The notes beneath the pieces were generated by a model. That model saw only the letters and a program-made list of their open reading frames with translations. It made no database searches and was not told where the DNA came from. DNA of 64,000 nt, taken from positions 133,769 to 197,768 of the forward strand of contig CAVVLP010000001.1 of assembly GCA_963749115.1 (NCBI GenBank). The letters are read 5' to 3'. The position numbers were made by a program, and so were the translations under genes. Shown here one piece after another: positions 1 through 12,779 of the stretch (the stretch's first letter is position 1; each line of letters begins with the position of its first letter). The stretch comes from SZUA-36 sp963749115 (GTDB taxonomy: Bacteria; Pseudomonadota; Gammaproteobacteria; Xanthomonadales; SZUA-36).

Positions 1-1568
1 AGGATGCCGCCTTCAGGTGCACCTGCCGGGGAAGCACCTGCCGGATCACCATGGCAATTAAGACAGTTGGTGTTGTAGTACGATTCACCCGCCACCGCAT
101 CCGCGGTGGCGATGATCGTATACAGCGCCGGGTTCGTGCCGGGATCAATGTTGACTGAAATAGGCAGCGGGATCGGCACTCGGGGTATTGAGAAACTCAA
201 CCAGGCAAGCGACCTGTTCCTGCGTCAATGCACCATTGGTAAAGTCCGGATGCTGGTTACCCAGGGTATAACCATTGGAATGCGCAGCTTTGTTGGCAGC
301 AGAGTGTGTATCATCCAGGGCGACCCAGCTACCCGCACCTTCTGTAAACAAACGGCCGGTTCCGGTGTGCCAGATCATGTCGGCTGTAACATCCGCATTG
401 TCACGGGCCGCGAGGCTGATATTACGACTGGTCTGATCGGTGTCGCCGGCACCGGCATTGGGACGCCCGGCATTACGTGAGCGCCTTACATAACCGCCGT
501 CGGTACCCATGTGATCCCAGCCATGACAGGCCTTGCAACGGACGTAGTCGGCCACTTGACGCACCGACAGGCAGGCTGCCGGAACCACCCGCATCTGTCT
601 TGGTCCAGTCGTCGTAGGCCAGGGCACCCAGATCGACACAGATCAGACTGAACAGGCGCCGATGTCTGGAACAGGTTTGTCGCGGTGCGGTCCGGTCCGT
701 CACCGGTACCGTCATTGGGTGTTACACGAACATCGTAGGATTGTTCGGCATTCAGACCGCTCAAAGACCGGCTGGTGCCGGTGGTGCTGCCACCATCGCT
801 CCAGCTGACCACACCATTTTGACGGTAATCCACCTGGTAGGTGATGGTGTCGCCGTCCGCATCGGTGGACGCACCCCAGCTGACCGTAGCCGAACTGGTG
901 GTCACCGCGGAGGCTGACAGCGTCACCCGGTTGGGTCGGCGGCGTATTGACCGCCTGCTGGCAGTCAGAATCACTACCGTCACGTGGACCATCGCCATCG
1001 TTATCCAGTCCGGTGTGGACCGAATCGGCTTTCCGTAGCTGTCCGCATCACAGGCATCCATCATCTGCACACCGCTCTTGCCGTAGTTGAACGGAATTAA
1101 TATTCTCTCCAACCGGAACAGGGTCACCGGAATGACAGGCACTGCAGGTGCCGGCACCGACCTTTAGACTCATGCATCCGGCGCAAACCCGCACCGCCGC
1201 CACACTCCACCTGGCTACCGCCACCGCCAACACAGCTGCCGTTAACGTCCTCTTGCCGGCCATGACAACCCACGCAACTTTTGGAGAGGGTACTGTCTTG
1301 TGAAAAATTCAGGTAAACCGAACCAAACCCACCGGACTTGTGACAGGCATTGCACTTGTCACCAACAAATGTCTCATGTCCATCCATGAGACTTTGATTC
1401 CAGTTTGAACCATCCTGACTTCGAAACATAATTGTCTTCTTCGAAGCCTCCGTGGCAGTCCTTGCAGCCATCGTAGTCCGGATAAGCAAACGCGACACTA
1501 CTGAAAATAACAAACAGTAAAGCGCTCATTGAGGTGGTTAACGTCACTTGCCAATGTCGTGGATTCAT
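1..1568 (-). CDS. Secreted multihaem cytochrome c with Fn3 domain (partial, frame-broken)
   Basis: Starts at ATG 1568 behind an AAGGAG ribosome site (about 1577-1582) and runs off the left edge. A signal peptide of about 28 residues ends FSSVAFA. CxxCH haem-binding motifs follow in order: CKDCH, CNACH, CVGCH, CSACH, then a fibronectin type III domain (core TVSWGASTDADGDTITY, roughly 950-700), then CKACH, and CLNCH at 51-65. That makes at least six covalent haem sites, so a periplasmic or surface electron carrier is likely. The protein reads through at least five single-base frame changes (about 1425, 1175, 1095, 640 and 148, with at least one more near 980). Each piece carries fitting sequence, so I treat this as one gene with indels. 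The electron partner is unknown and no other cytochrome gene is adjacent. Confidence 0.72.
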
Positions 1569-1820
1569 TTTGAAACTCCTTTTTGTCTACCGGGCGTGGG
1601 CTTTTCACAGATCCATTGAAAACCTTTAAGAACAAATCGGTTCTCAGCAAAAACCCGTCAATACGATCCATAATACATTACAGCTATCATAATATTGCTC
1701 TCTAATTTCATTAAGTAACGATAATTTTTTCATTAAAAATGGCCGGGAACAATATGAATTTCCGGCAACATGTATATCTCACACGCTAGATAGACTCATG
1801 TACGTGATACCCTGACATCG

Positions 1821-2436
1821 ATGGGAATTTACGATAAATACCTGCTACCCAAACTCGTGCATTTCACCTGCGGCCAGAGTCCGAGCATGCGGCAGCGCGA
1901 AAAGGTTGTACCGCTGGCAACGGGACGTGTGCTGGAAATCGGTATCGGTTCGGGGCTTAACATCCCGTTTTACGATGCACAAAAAGTCGAGCATCTGTGG
2001 GGTCTGGATCCATCCGCAGGAAATGTGGTCAATTGCTCAAAAGAATGCTGCAGAACATCACCTGGATGCAGAGTTTATCCAATCCGGTGCCGAATCCATT
2101 CCGCTGGAAAACAACAGCGCCGATACGGTTTTGATGACCTATACGATGTGTACCATTCCCGATGTCCAAAAGGCACTCGATGAAATCAGGCGTGTATTGA
2201 AACCTTCCGGACGACTGATTTTTTGTGAACACGGCAAGGCGCCGGATGAAGGTGTTCAGCTCTGGCAAAACCGGATCAATCCAATCTGGAAGAGGCTGGC
2301 CGGCGGGTGCAATATCAACCGTTCCATTCCGGAACTGCTGACGCAATCAGGTTTCAAATCATCGGACATGCAGACCATGTACCTGCCCGGCTGGCGACCG
2401 GCAACCTTCAATTACTGGGGAACTGCCCGCTATTGA
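1821..2436 (+). CDS. Class I SAM-dependent methyltransferase (type 11), one frame break
   Basis: About 205 residues once joined. The N-terminal piece holds motif I, VLEIGIGSGLNIPFY, followed by the acidic-loop region LWGLDPS. After a one-base break at about 2020-2035 the other frame continues with NAAEHHLDAEFIQSGAESIPLENNSAD (split here by position, about 2045-2125), TYTMCTIPD and the post-motif segment RRVLKPSGRLIFCEHG. This is the layout of small Methyltransf_11 proteins related to METTL7/UbiE, acting on an unknown small molecule or lipid. ATG 1821 is the first start in the frame and lacks a strong ribosome site. It stands alone between the divergent cytochrome gene and a convergent unknown gene. 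The substrate cannot be told from sequence. Confidence 0.8.
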
Positions 2437-2505
2437 TCCAATCCACGGGTTCGTTATTCATTAAGCACCGAATCGCCGGTGGTTAACATTTACCCACCCA
2501 ACGGG

Positions 2506-2537
2506 CAAAAAAAGGCCGGCGTTAAAGGCCGGCCTTC
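2506..2537 (-). terminator. Rho-independent terminator of the 2560-3468 gene
   Basis: AAGGCCGGC (2512-2520) pairs perfectly with GCCGGCCTT (2528-2536) around a 7-base loop. The plus-strand A-tract at 2507-2513 gives a U-tract at the end of the minus-strand transcript, directly behind the stop at 2560. Confidence 0.85.
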
Positions 2538-2559
2538 TATAAACAAAACAAGGATTGGT

Positions 2560-3468
2560 CTATTTCGCGCCAACCATCTCTTCCAGTGCTTCTTTGGTCG
2601 CACCAGGAGCCGACATCAGCTTGGTAAAACCATGCTTGCCCGTCATACTCAGGTTGGGAAAATGCATCGCCATGCGGAAACGCATATGCAATGCTTCTAC
2701 ATTGTTACCGTCAACCAGGACTTCGTAAGGGAAATAAGCACGTTTTTTACAGCCTTCAAAATCGACAATGCTCATCTGAAAAGTTGAATCAATATCCTCC
2801 TCTTCTTCATTGGTCATCTTCATGCCAACACCAAATACGGTCTGCTGCTTACCGGGAATATCAATGCGATAAACCTGGGTCAACGCATCATCGGGAACGG
2901 CAAGACCTTTTTCTACCGCTGCAACGGCTTCTTCATGTGAGCCGAAAGAACCCAGCTCAAGAGCACCATCAAAATACGGCATTCCCATCATGTAATGGTA
3001 TTTACCGAGTTTTTTAGCCGTCATTTTTTTACCGTCTGCGCCACAGGATTGAACATTACCGAGGCTTGCAACGAGGGCATCATAAACAGGCTGCATATCA
3101 CCTTCGAGATGATAGCCATACTGGATATAAAGCGGATTCACAAATGACACCTCGACGTTATCATCGACCTCTGAAACACTGACCCGCTGACCTGCGGCAT
3201 AACCGCCCTTATCCGACATGCTGGCAATTTTCTTTAGTTCATCGTTGGTTACAACGATGACATTGGTACCGTCGACCGGTGAGTACTGGCCGTATACTTC
3301 AAAACCGGCATCTTCAAGCGTACGCCGAGTTGACGAGGTTTTTTCATCCAGTGTGCCCGAACCGCTTGAGGCAACAATAAAGGGTTTATAGATCGTATCT
3401 TTGGCAGTCACCGTTGCGGTAAACAGCACCGCGGTCAATAACAGTGACAAGGAAATCAGGGTTTTCAT
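2560..3468 (-). CDS. Secreted protein of unknown function
   Basis: 302 residues. Start chosen at ATG 3468, where a clean signal peptide begins (MKTLISLSLLLTAVLF...TVTA); the frame is open further upstream but that part is not signal-like. The mature protein has two alpha/beta-looking halves: the first contains GFEVYGQYSPVDGTNVIVV and the second an acidic patch TNEEEEDIDS. A pair of cysteines (one in VQSCGADG, one in FEGCKKR) may form a disulfide. The N-terminal half faintly recalls DUF302-like proteins, but I do not recognise the family with confidence. It is monocistronic and ends at a strong terminator. It probably acts in the periplasm; no function is assigned. Confidence 0.75.
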   Translation of the reverse strand: MKTLISLSLLLTAVLFTATVTAKDTIYKPFIVASSGSGTLDEKTSSTRRTLEDAGFEVYGQYSPVDGTNVIVVTNDELKKIASMSDKGGYAAGQRVSVSEVDDNVEVSFVNPLYIQYGYHLEGDMQPVYDALVASLGNVQSCGADGKKMTAKKLGKYHYMMGMPYFDGALELGSFGSHEEAVAAVEKGLAVPDDALTQVYRIDIPGKQQTVFGVGMKMTNEEEEDIDSTFQMSIVDFEGCKKRAYFPYEVLVDGNNVEALHMRFRMAMHFPNLSMTGKHGFTKLMSAPGATKEALEEMVGAK

Positions 3469-3832
3469 GAGTCTTACTCCGTGTTTGGGACATGAATGCC
3501 GATCGCAGACCCTGACCCGGAAACAAACAGGGACCACGGAATCTAGCGGCGGATTTAATTATAAAATCGTAATATACACCTTTTTGAGGACGTACGTAGC
3601 TGATTTACATCAAGGGCTTGTTTGAGGCGACCCCAAAAATCTTCACATTTTCTTCAAATTTATTCCTATTTCGCAGATCAAAGTAGTAAATGTAATTAAT
3701 CAGAAGCCTATCAGAGCATTTAACCGGCCAGGATCATTGTCAGCGGGAATGCCAACCCACAATATGACTTAGCAGGAGTACGGAGTTTGATATGAAAAGA
3801 CTTATTTCTTCACTTGACTAGTTGATGGGGGG

Positions 3833-3922
3833 TGTTTTTGGCCAGCACTTCTCCTCATGACGACTTGGCTCGTCAGCATGACCAAAAACACATCGGAGGG
3901 GGCTCCCCTGCCCCCCTCCGAT
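3833..3922. other. Structured intergenic region with three nested or adjacent stems
   Basis: The 521-base gap 3469-3989 holds no convincing gene. Within it TGTTTTTGG (3833-3841) pairs with CCAAAAACA (3882-3890). Inside that, TGACGA (3858-3863) pairs with TCGTCA (3870-3875). Immediately downstream ATCGGAGGGGGC (3892-3903) pairs with GCCCCC(C)TCCGAT (3910-3922). The last stem is terminator-like but lacks a T-run on either side. Possible readings are a small structured RNA, a leader of the HAD gene at 3990, or a bidirectional terminator with a second structure. A nine-codon reading frame precedes it at 3792. Confidence 0.5.
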
Positions 3923-3989
3923 ATTCAACTTTACGGTCACAACTGCCTATGCAATTGCCAATGCAATTTGTGCGACACTAGACGCACCT

Positions 3990-4812
3990 ATGCTTCAGTT
4001 TAAAAAACCTGTCAAAGTCGATGCCGTATTGTGGGATTTCGATGGCACGCTGGCCAACTCAGCCGCCAAGAATATTGCCATTACCAAGCAGATCCTGGCC
4101 CGGGTTGCGCCACGACTCACCGGTGACACGCTGCCACGTCACCTGCAAAGCGAAGCCGATTACCATTTTGCCAACCACGCTGCGGATCACTGGCGTGATC
4201 TTTATCGTGATTTTTTCGGTATGACCCCGGACGAGATCGAAAACGCCGGTCCGCTGTGGGAAACCTATCAAATGCTCGACAAGACCAGGGTAACATTGTT
4301 CGATGGTGTGGTGGACACCATCAGGCAATTGTCGCGTTTCCCCCAGGGTATTTGTTCGGCCAATGCGACACGCAACATCCGGCAGGTGCTGCTTGAGCAT
4401 GGCATCAGTTCCGCATTCCAGTCGGTGATCGGTTACGAGGACCTGCCCCACCATCACCAGAAACCGGCACCGGATGGCGGACTTAAGTGCCTGTCAGGAG
4501 ATATTCGGCGACACGCAGGACAAAACCATCATCTATGTCGGCGACCATATTGCCGATGTTTTATTTGCACGGGGTTTGTGTGAACGACTGGGCCCGTCCA
4601 ATACGGTCATCTCCGTCGTGGTCACCCACAGTGGCGCAAACCCGCAGCAGTGGCGTGCGCAACCGGACAAGGTGATCGAGAACCCGTCAGCACTGGTTGA
4701 CTGGATAGATCAACTGATATCTGAACTAGAACCGGCAGTGTCATTAAGTACGGTACCGACTGCAGCATCCGTCCGTCGAAATCAGATAGCTCAGTCGGAA
4801 GTTCACCGATAA
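3990..4812 (+). CDS. HAD-superfamily phosphatase (phosphoglycolate phosphatase-like), one frame break
   Basis: Joined length about 273 residues. HAD motif I is DFDGTLANS near residue 17, with the catalytic Asp pair. A helical cap follows, then the motif II region GICSANATR and motif III Lys in HHHQKPAPD. A one-base break at about 4470-4475 moves to the frame carrying motif IV, IIYVGDHIADVLFA, with the Mg-binding Asp. All four HAD motifs are therefore present and the enzyme is probably active. Members of this group dephosphorylate small phosphorylated metabolites in the cytosol; the substrate is not evident. ATG 3990 directly precedes the conserved N-terminus. It has no operon partner on this strand. 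Confidence 0.82.
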
Positions 4813-4937
4813 CTTCACGCCAGGGGCGGGTAATGGTCTTGATGGATTAACCGCACGCCGGGCAGAAATCAGCCTGCCCGGGCAGGCGTTTGGAGCAGTT
4901 ACTACAAATGGGTGGTGACATCTTTGCTGAGGTGCGC

Positions 4938-6923
<1,986 letters not shown>

Positions 6924-7138
6924 GTCATTCTCCGCGTATGCGACGATGTTGGCCAGTAAGCTAAACAAGAAATCACTATTGGCACATGAGATAGATCATT
7001 AATTTTGCGGGTTTACCAGGCTGGCAGCAAATGATTTTCAAGCCAATTTCGGATTGGTGATTTCGTGAAGGGTGGCATACTGCTAAAGTTACGGGCAATC
7101 CATCCTGTCATGCGCTTTCATTACAACCAAGAATAAAT

Positions 7139-8678
7139 ATGCAAACACTCAACAGAAATTCAACAACAAAACTGGCTGCACTGATCATCGCACCCTTGAT
7201 CAGCCTGTCACTGATCCTGTTTGGTGACCTTGCACCCGAAAACCCGAATATCACCTACACCATGGCCATCGCAATATTGATGGCCATCTGGTGGATCACC
7301 GAAGCCATACCGCTTGCGGCAACCGCTTTGCTACCTGTTGTGCTATTTCCTTTATTTGGTGTTGTGGATGGACAAACCATTTCATCAATGTACTTCAACC
7401 ACCTGATATTCCTATTTTTAGGTGGGTTTTTAATGGCCCTGGCAATGGAGCGCTGGAACCTGCATAGACGCATCGCGATCAAGGTTCTGATGTTTTTTGG
7501 CATCAGTCCCGGAAGAATACTGATGGGATTCATGTTCGCCACCGCCTTCCTTTCCATGTGGATGTCGAACACGGCAACCACCATGATGATGATTCCCATC
7601 GCCCTTTCGATCATTTACAAACTGGAAGAGATAGTAGGCAAGAAAGAACTGGGCACCTACTCCATCGGCCTGCTGCTGGGTATTGCCTATGCTGCATCAA
7701 TCGGTGGTATTGCAACCCTGGTGGGTACACCACCCAACCTGTCCTTTGCACGAATCGCAAATATCATTTTCCCCGCAATGCCGGAAATATCCTTCGCAGA
7801 CTGGCTCATTTTTGCAATCTGGATCTCCGCACTGGTTTTCATTGCAGCCTGGGTGCTGTTGTACCTGATGTATAAACCAAAGCACCCTTGGCATGGTGTC
7901 AACAGGGCGGAATTCAAAAAAGAGTACCAACTGCTGGGCCCGGCAAAACAGGAGGAAAAAATAGTATTCGTCCTGTTTATCACGATGGCATTGCTGTGGG
8001 TCTTCAGGGCAGGCTTCAACATCGGTTTTGTCAACATTCCCGGCTGGTCACAATTATTCGAACATCCGGAATATTTCAACGATGGAACGGTGGCTATCGC
8101 GATCTCAATTATCCTGTTTATCATTCCTTCAAAATCAAAGAAAGAACGAAAGACTCATGAACTGGAAGACGGCCAACCGTCTTCCGTGGCATATCGTGAT
8201 CCTGTTTGGCGGTGGCTTTGCCCTGGCCAAGGGTTTTGTGGATTCCGGTCTGTCCATATGGTTTGGTGAGCAGTTATCGGGTCTGACCGGCACTCACCCC
8301 ATGATTCTGACATCTGTCATCGTGACGATGATGTCATTATTGACTGAACTGACATCCAATATCGCCAGCACCGAAATGATACTGCCGATCCTCGCGGGTA
8401 TGGCTGTCAGTATCCAGATCAACCCGCTGCTGCTGATGATACCGGCGACCCTGGCCGCCTCGCTTGCGTTCATGTTGCCGGTTGCCACACCACCCAATGC
8501 GATTATTTTTGGCACGGGAAGAATAGCCATCAAGGACATGGTAAAAACCGGATTCTTGCTGAACATGATCGGTGTCATCGTCACCACCCTGGTGACCTAT
8601 TTCTGGGGAACACTTGTTTTCAAAATTGACGTGGCCAGTTTCCCGGAATGGGCAACGACCCTGACCGGCGGTGGTTGA
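7139..8678 (+). CDS. SLC13/DASS-family sodium-coupled anion symporter, one frame break
   Basis: Joined length about 513 residues with roughly 11-12 membrane segments. Both DASS substrate/sodium motifs are visible: SNT in SMWMSNTATTMMM (first half) and SNI in LTELTSNIAST (second half), followed in each half by the re-entrant-loop prolines (LVGTPPN and PVATPPN). A one-base break occurs at about 8130-8160, in the polar loop between the halves. The family imports dicarboxylates, citrate or sulfate with Na+. The succinate/malate type is most likely from overall similarity, but the substrate is not fixed. ATG 7139 is the natural start. It converges on the lipoprotein gene, with only 4 bases between the stops. 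Confidence 0.85.
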
Positions 8679-8682
8679 CAAC

Positions 8683-9069
8683 TTAAGGTCTTTCACAGGG
8701 TGAAGATGAACACACCCTGACTGAATCGGCGCTGGAAATCAGCCAGATGAGCGCGGCGGCACCCAATATGCCACCGATGATCATCCAGGTATCTTCACCG
8801 CTGGTTTTCGGCCCTTCGACCTTGAGACTGGCCATATCCTCGTAGCGGAAAAACTCTTTGCTTCCACCCAGGCCATCAGCATTCATGACCGTGACACGAA
8901 ATTTTGCGGACTGCTTGTCAAAGGTCTTTACCTCCACCAGGCTACCGTAATCCACACCTGACGGTCGTGAGTTTCGCATGGCGTTCTGCACACTCACCTG
9001 TTGAAATGTAGAGCACGCGGTGAGATTAAAAATCAACAATGCCAGTAGATAATGTTTGATAAAAGTCAT
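8683..9069 (-). CDS. Small lipoprotein with C-terminal membrane segment, function unknown
   Basis: 128 residues from ATG 9069; a GTG three codons upstream (9078) is an alternative. A signal sequence ends in the lipobox LTAC, so the mature protein is a lipoprotein. A middle segment with FRVTVMNADGLGGSKEFFRYEDM looks like a short beta domain. A hydrophobic helix (WMIIGGILGAAALIWLI) lies near the C-terminus, before a Cys-containing tail. No family was recognised. It sits tail to tail with the SLC13 carrier and has no operon partner. Confidence 0.7.
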   Translation of the reverse strand: MTFIKHYLLALLIFNLTACSTFQQVSVQNAMRNSRPSGVDYGSLVEVKTFDKQSAKFRVTVMNADGLGGSKEFFRYEDMASLKVEGPKTSGEDTWMIIGGILGAAALIWLISSADSVRVCSSSPCERP

Positions 9070-9299
9070 TCGATTCACGGTTGCTGAAAAATGATTTCTT
9101 AATTATTCCTGCCCACATTCTATGATTAAACATGCCACTAAAATAGGGCTGATGCTATGTTTCAATTATTAGAAAATTGCGACCGCCGTTGATCTCGAGT
9201 GAATCTTTACTACTGGCATAACCCACTTCAGCACGCAGGTAAGCTATTATTACGCCCCAGCATTTACCCGTTAATAGTAAATCCACGGAGAAACCCGCG

Positions 9300-12200
9300 A
9301 TGCAGCGTCTTCTGTTAAGCCTTCTATTGTTCACCAGCCCGACTCTTTTTGCAGACGAATCCGCCGACGGTTCCGAAGAAGATGCCAAGTGGGACGTCAG
9401 CTCTGACCAGTACCATACACGTGAAGTCAATATCGATACGACTGAAACAACCTGGTCAAATGTCACCGTCAGCCCGGATGGAAAAACCCTGGTATTTGAC
9501 ATGCTGGGTGATATTTATTCGGTGGCCATCAGTGGCGGCGAAGCCACCGCTCTGACCCATGGAATCGAGTGGAACTTCCAGCCGCGCTTCAGCCCCGACG
9601 GCAAGCACATTGCTTTTGTCAGCGATCGCGCCGGTGGCGACAACCTGTGGATCATGAATGCCGATGGCAGTGATCCGTATGCGGTCAGCGACGAGGCAGA
9701 GCACATTGTGCATAACCCTTCCTGGAGCCCGGATGGCGACTACCTGGTGGGACGCAAGGCTTATTACTCCACCCGCTCTATAGCAGCAGGTGAAATCTGG
9801 ATGTTTCATCATGGCGGTGGCAACGGCGTCAACCTGGTGGAACGGCCCAACGCCGATAGCGATCAGAAAAACCGCGCCGAGCCTGCTTATTCACCTGATG
9901 GCAGGTATGTCTACTACAGTGCGGATATCACTCCCGGAAAAGTCTGGCAATACAACAAGAATTCGGTTGCTTCCCTGTTTGCAATCAAACGGCTGGAACT
10001 GGCAACGGGTGAAACCGACACCGTGATCAGCGGTCCGGGCGGCGCAATCCGCCCTACCCCGTCACCCGATGGCAAATCGCTGGCCTATCTGAAACGCCGT
10101 TTGGGTCTGGTCACCCAGATCATGGTCAAGGATCTGGAATCCGGTATGGAGACACTGGTGTTTGACGGTTTTGAAAGAGACCTGCAGGAATCCAGTGGCT
10201 CGGAAGGTAATGCCCCGGCCATTGCATGGTTACCGGATGGCCAATCCATCGCCTTCTGGACGGGTGGCAAGTTTCATCGCGTGAGCATCAGCGATGGCAG
10301 TGTCAGCGAAATTCCAGTCCATGTTAAAACCAGCAAGAAGGTCCGCCCCACTCTGCGCAGCAAGGTCAAGGTGGCAACAGATAAATTCGAAGTCAACGGT
10401 ATTCGCTGGGCCAGTTTCACAGCCGGATAAAGAGCAGGTCGTATTTCAGGCACTGGGCTATATCTGGCTAAAAGACCTCGACACGCGGTAAACAACAACG
10501 CCTGACCCAGCAAACCGACCACTATGAGTTTTACCCGGTGATGGCGCCGGACGGGCGTTCAGTGTTGTATACCACCTGGAATGATCAGGACCTCGGGTCT
10601 GTTCGTATTACCAGCCTGAAAGGCGGTAAAACAACGGTGCTGACACCACAGCCCGGGCATTATATCGAGCCGGCGTTTTCGGCCGATGGCAAACAGGTGC
10701 TATACCGCAAAATCGAAGGCGGCTACCTGTTGTCTCCGTTGTGGTCAATGGATCCCGGTATTTATCATGTCAGCGCGGATGGCAAACAGGCACCACAACG
10801 GGTCAGCAAAAAGGGCTTCAACCCCCATTTCAACGCCGATGCCAGCCGTGTCTTCTTCACCACCAACACGGGAAAACTGGATACCGAGTTACTTCTGAGC
10901 AGTGTCAACCTGAATGGCAATGACCAGCCGAGACCATCTGCAAAATGCAAAGGCAACACAAATCCGGGTTTCACCGGATGGCCAGTGGGTCGCTTTTACC
11001 GAAAACTTCAAGACCTACCTGGCACCCTTTTTCAGCAATGGAAAAACCATCACGCTGACTGCCGACACCAAGGATTTCAGTGTCAGGCAGGTTGCCGCCC
11101 GCAGCGGCGAGTTTCTGAACTGGTCGAGCGACAGCCAGGCCATCGACTGGTCACATGGCCGTTATCTTTACCGCCGCGACCTGAATCAGACCTTTGCATT
11201 TGAGACAGGTGCGCCGGAATCACTGCCGGAACCGCTTGAATCCGGTCTGGATCTGGCCTTTGGTCAGGACGGGGACCAGCCAAACGGTAAAATTGCACTG
11301 GTGGGTGGACGTGTTGTCACGATGCGTGATGCCGAGCAGCAAAGCGAAGTGATCGAGGACGGTGTTGTTATCATCGAAGGCAATCGCATCACTGCTGTTG
11401 GCAGTCGCGACAGCGTCGGCCATTCCCGCAGATGCCTTTCAACTGGATGTCACCGGCAAAACGGTCCTGCCTGGCCTTGTTGACGCACACGCACACGGCG
11501 GTATGGGTACGCAGTGAAATCACCCCGCAACAGAACTGGATGCAGTTATCCAACCTGGCCTTCGGTGTAACAACCATTCATGACCCTTCCAACGATACCA
11601 GTGAGTTCTTTGCCGCATCTGAATTGCAGAAAACAGGTCAATTGGTTGCACCAAGGGTATTTGGTACCGGCACCATCCTTTATGGTGCTTATGTACCCGG
11701 TTACAGCGCCGAAACCAACAGCCTGGAAGACGCACAATTCCATCTTCAACGTCTGAAAGACGTGGGTGCGATTTCCGTGAAGAGTTATAACCAGCCACGC
11801 CGTGAGCAGCGCCAGCAAATCATCCAGGCCGCATCCGAACTGGATATGATGGTGGTCCCTGAAGGCGGCATGCGTTTTCAGCACAACCTGACAGAGCTGA
11901 TCGATGGTCACACCACGCTTGAGCACTCTTTACCGGTGCAAAATGTCTACACCGATATTTTACAGTTGTGGTCGCAGATTGGTACCGCCTACACACCGAC
12001 GTTCATCGTCTCCTACGGTGGCCTGATGGGTGAAGAATACTGGTACGACCGGACCAACGTGTGGGAGAACCCGCGCCTGCTTCGCTACACACCCAAGAGC
12101 GTCCTTTACCCGCGCGCGATCCGCCGCCCCAAAGCACCGGATTCGGAATACAACCATGTTTACGTCGCACGCACTGCGAAGGCACTGCGTGATGTCGGTG

Positions 12201-12610
12201 TCAGGGTCAATATCGGTGCCCACGGCCAGCGCGAGGGCCTCGCCGCACACTGGGAAATATGGTCGATGGTGCAAGGTGGTTTCAGCCCCTGGGAAGCACT
12301 GCGCGGTGCCACCATCGATGGTGCGGGCAGTCTTGGCATGGACCACGAGATCGGTTCCATAGAAGAAGGCAAACTGGCCGATATCATGATCGTGGATGGT
12401 AACCCGCTGGAGGATATTTACCGTTCTGAATACGTCAGCCACACGCTGGTTAACGGACGGCTTTACGAGGCGGCCACGATGAACCAGGTTGCACCGGATA
12501 AAATTGCCCGCCAGCCCTTGTTTTTTGAACTCGAAGGCGGGGATGCCTGGAGCGAGGAAGCCCGCCAGGGACACGGGCAAAAAGCCAGGGCACTTAACTG
12601 GCAACATTGA
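9300..12610 (+). CDS. Secreted PD40/TolB beta-propeller fused to amidohydrolase, about five frame breaks
   Basis: About 1,100 residues when joined. A signal peptide (MQRLLLSLLLFTSPTLFA) and GGAGA ribosome site support ATG 9300. A long N-terminal propeller follows with repeated PD40 motifs (SPDGKTLVFD, SPDGKHIAFVSD, SPDGDYLVG, APDGRSVLYT, SPDGQWVAF). The C-terminal third is a metal-dependent amidohydrolase: GKIALVGGRVVTM, VLPGLVDAHAHGG with the HxH ligands, GHTTLEHS, NIGAHGQREG and a late SLGMDHEIGSIEEGKLADIMI. Frame changes lie near 10425, 10485, 10925, 11420 and 11512. Domain order and length fit a known secreted family annotated as amidohydrolase with TolB-like N-terminus. The substrate is unknown; peptide or cyclic amide hydrolysis in the periplasm is plausible. 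Confidence 0.87.
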
Positions 12611-12779
12611 AATGTTATAAAGTTATGTGCAGGGTTTTTCTTTACACGTGATGAAGATATTGACTAACCGTCTTAAGTACGCACACGAAATGACCGGGCG
12701 ATAGAACACCAGGCCATTTTCTCAAGAAATTGCGTAAACAGTAGCGATCAACGACAGTTTGGAAAAGGAAATAAGCATC

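Noticed and set aside
3792..3821. Nine-codon ORF MKRLISSLD upstream of the structured region
   Set aside because: Too short, with no repeated regulatory codons and no family signal. Kept only as a note in the structure entry.
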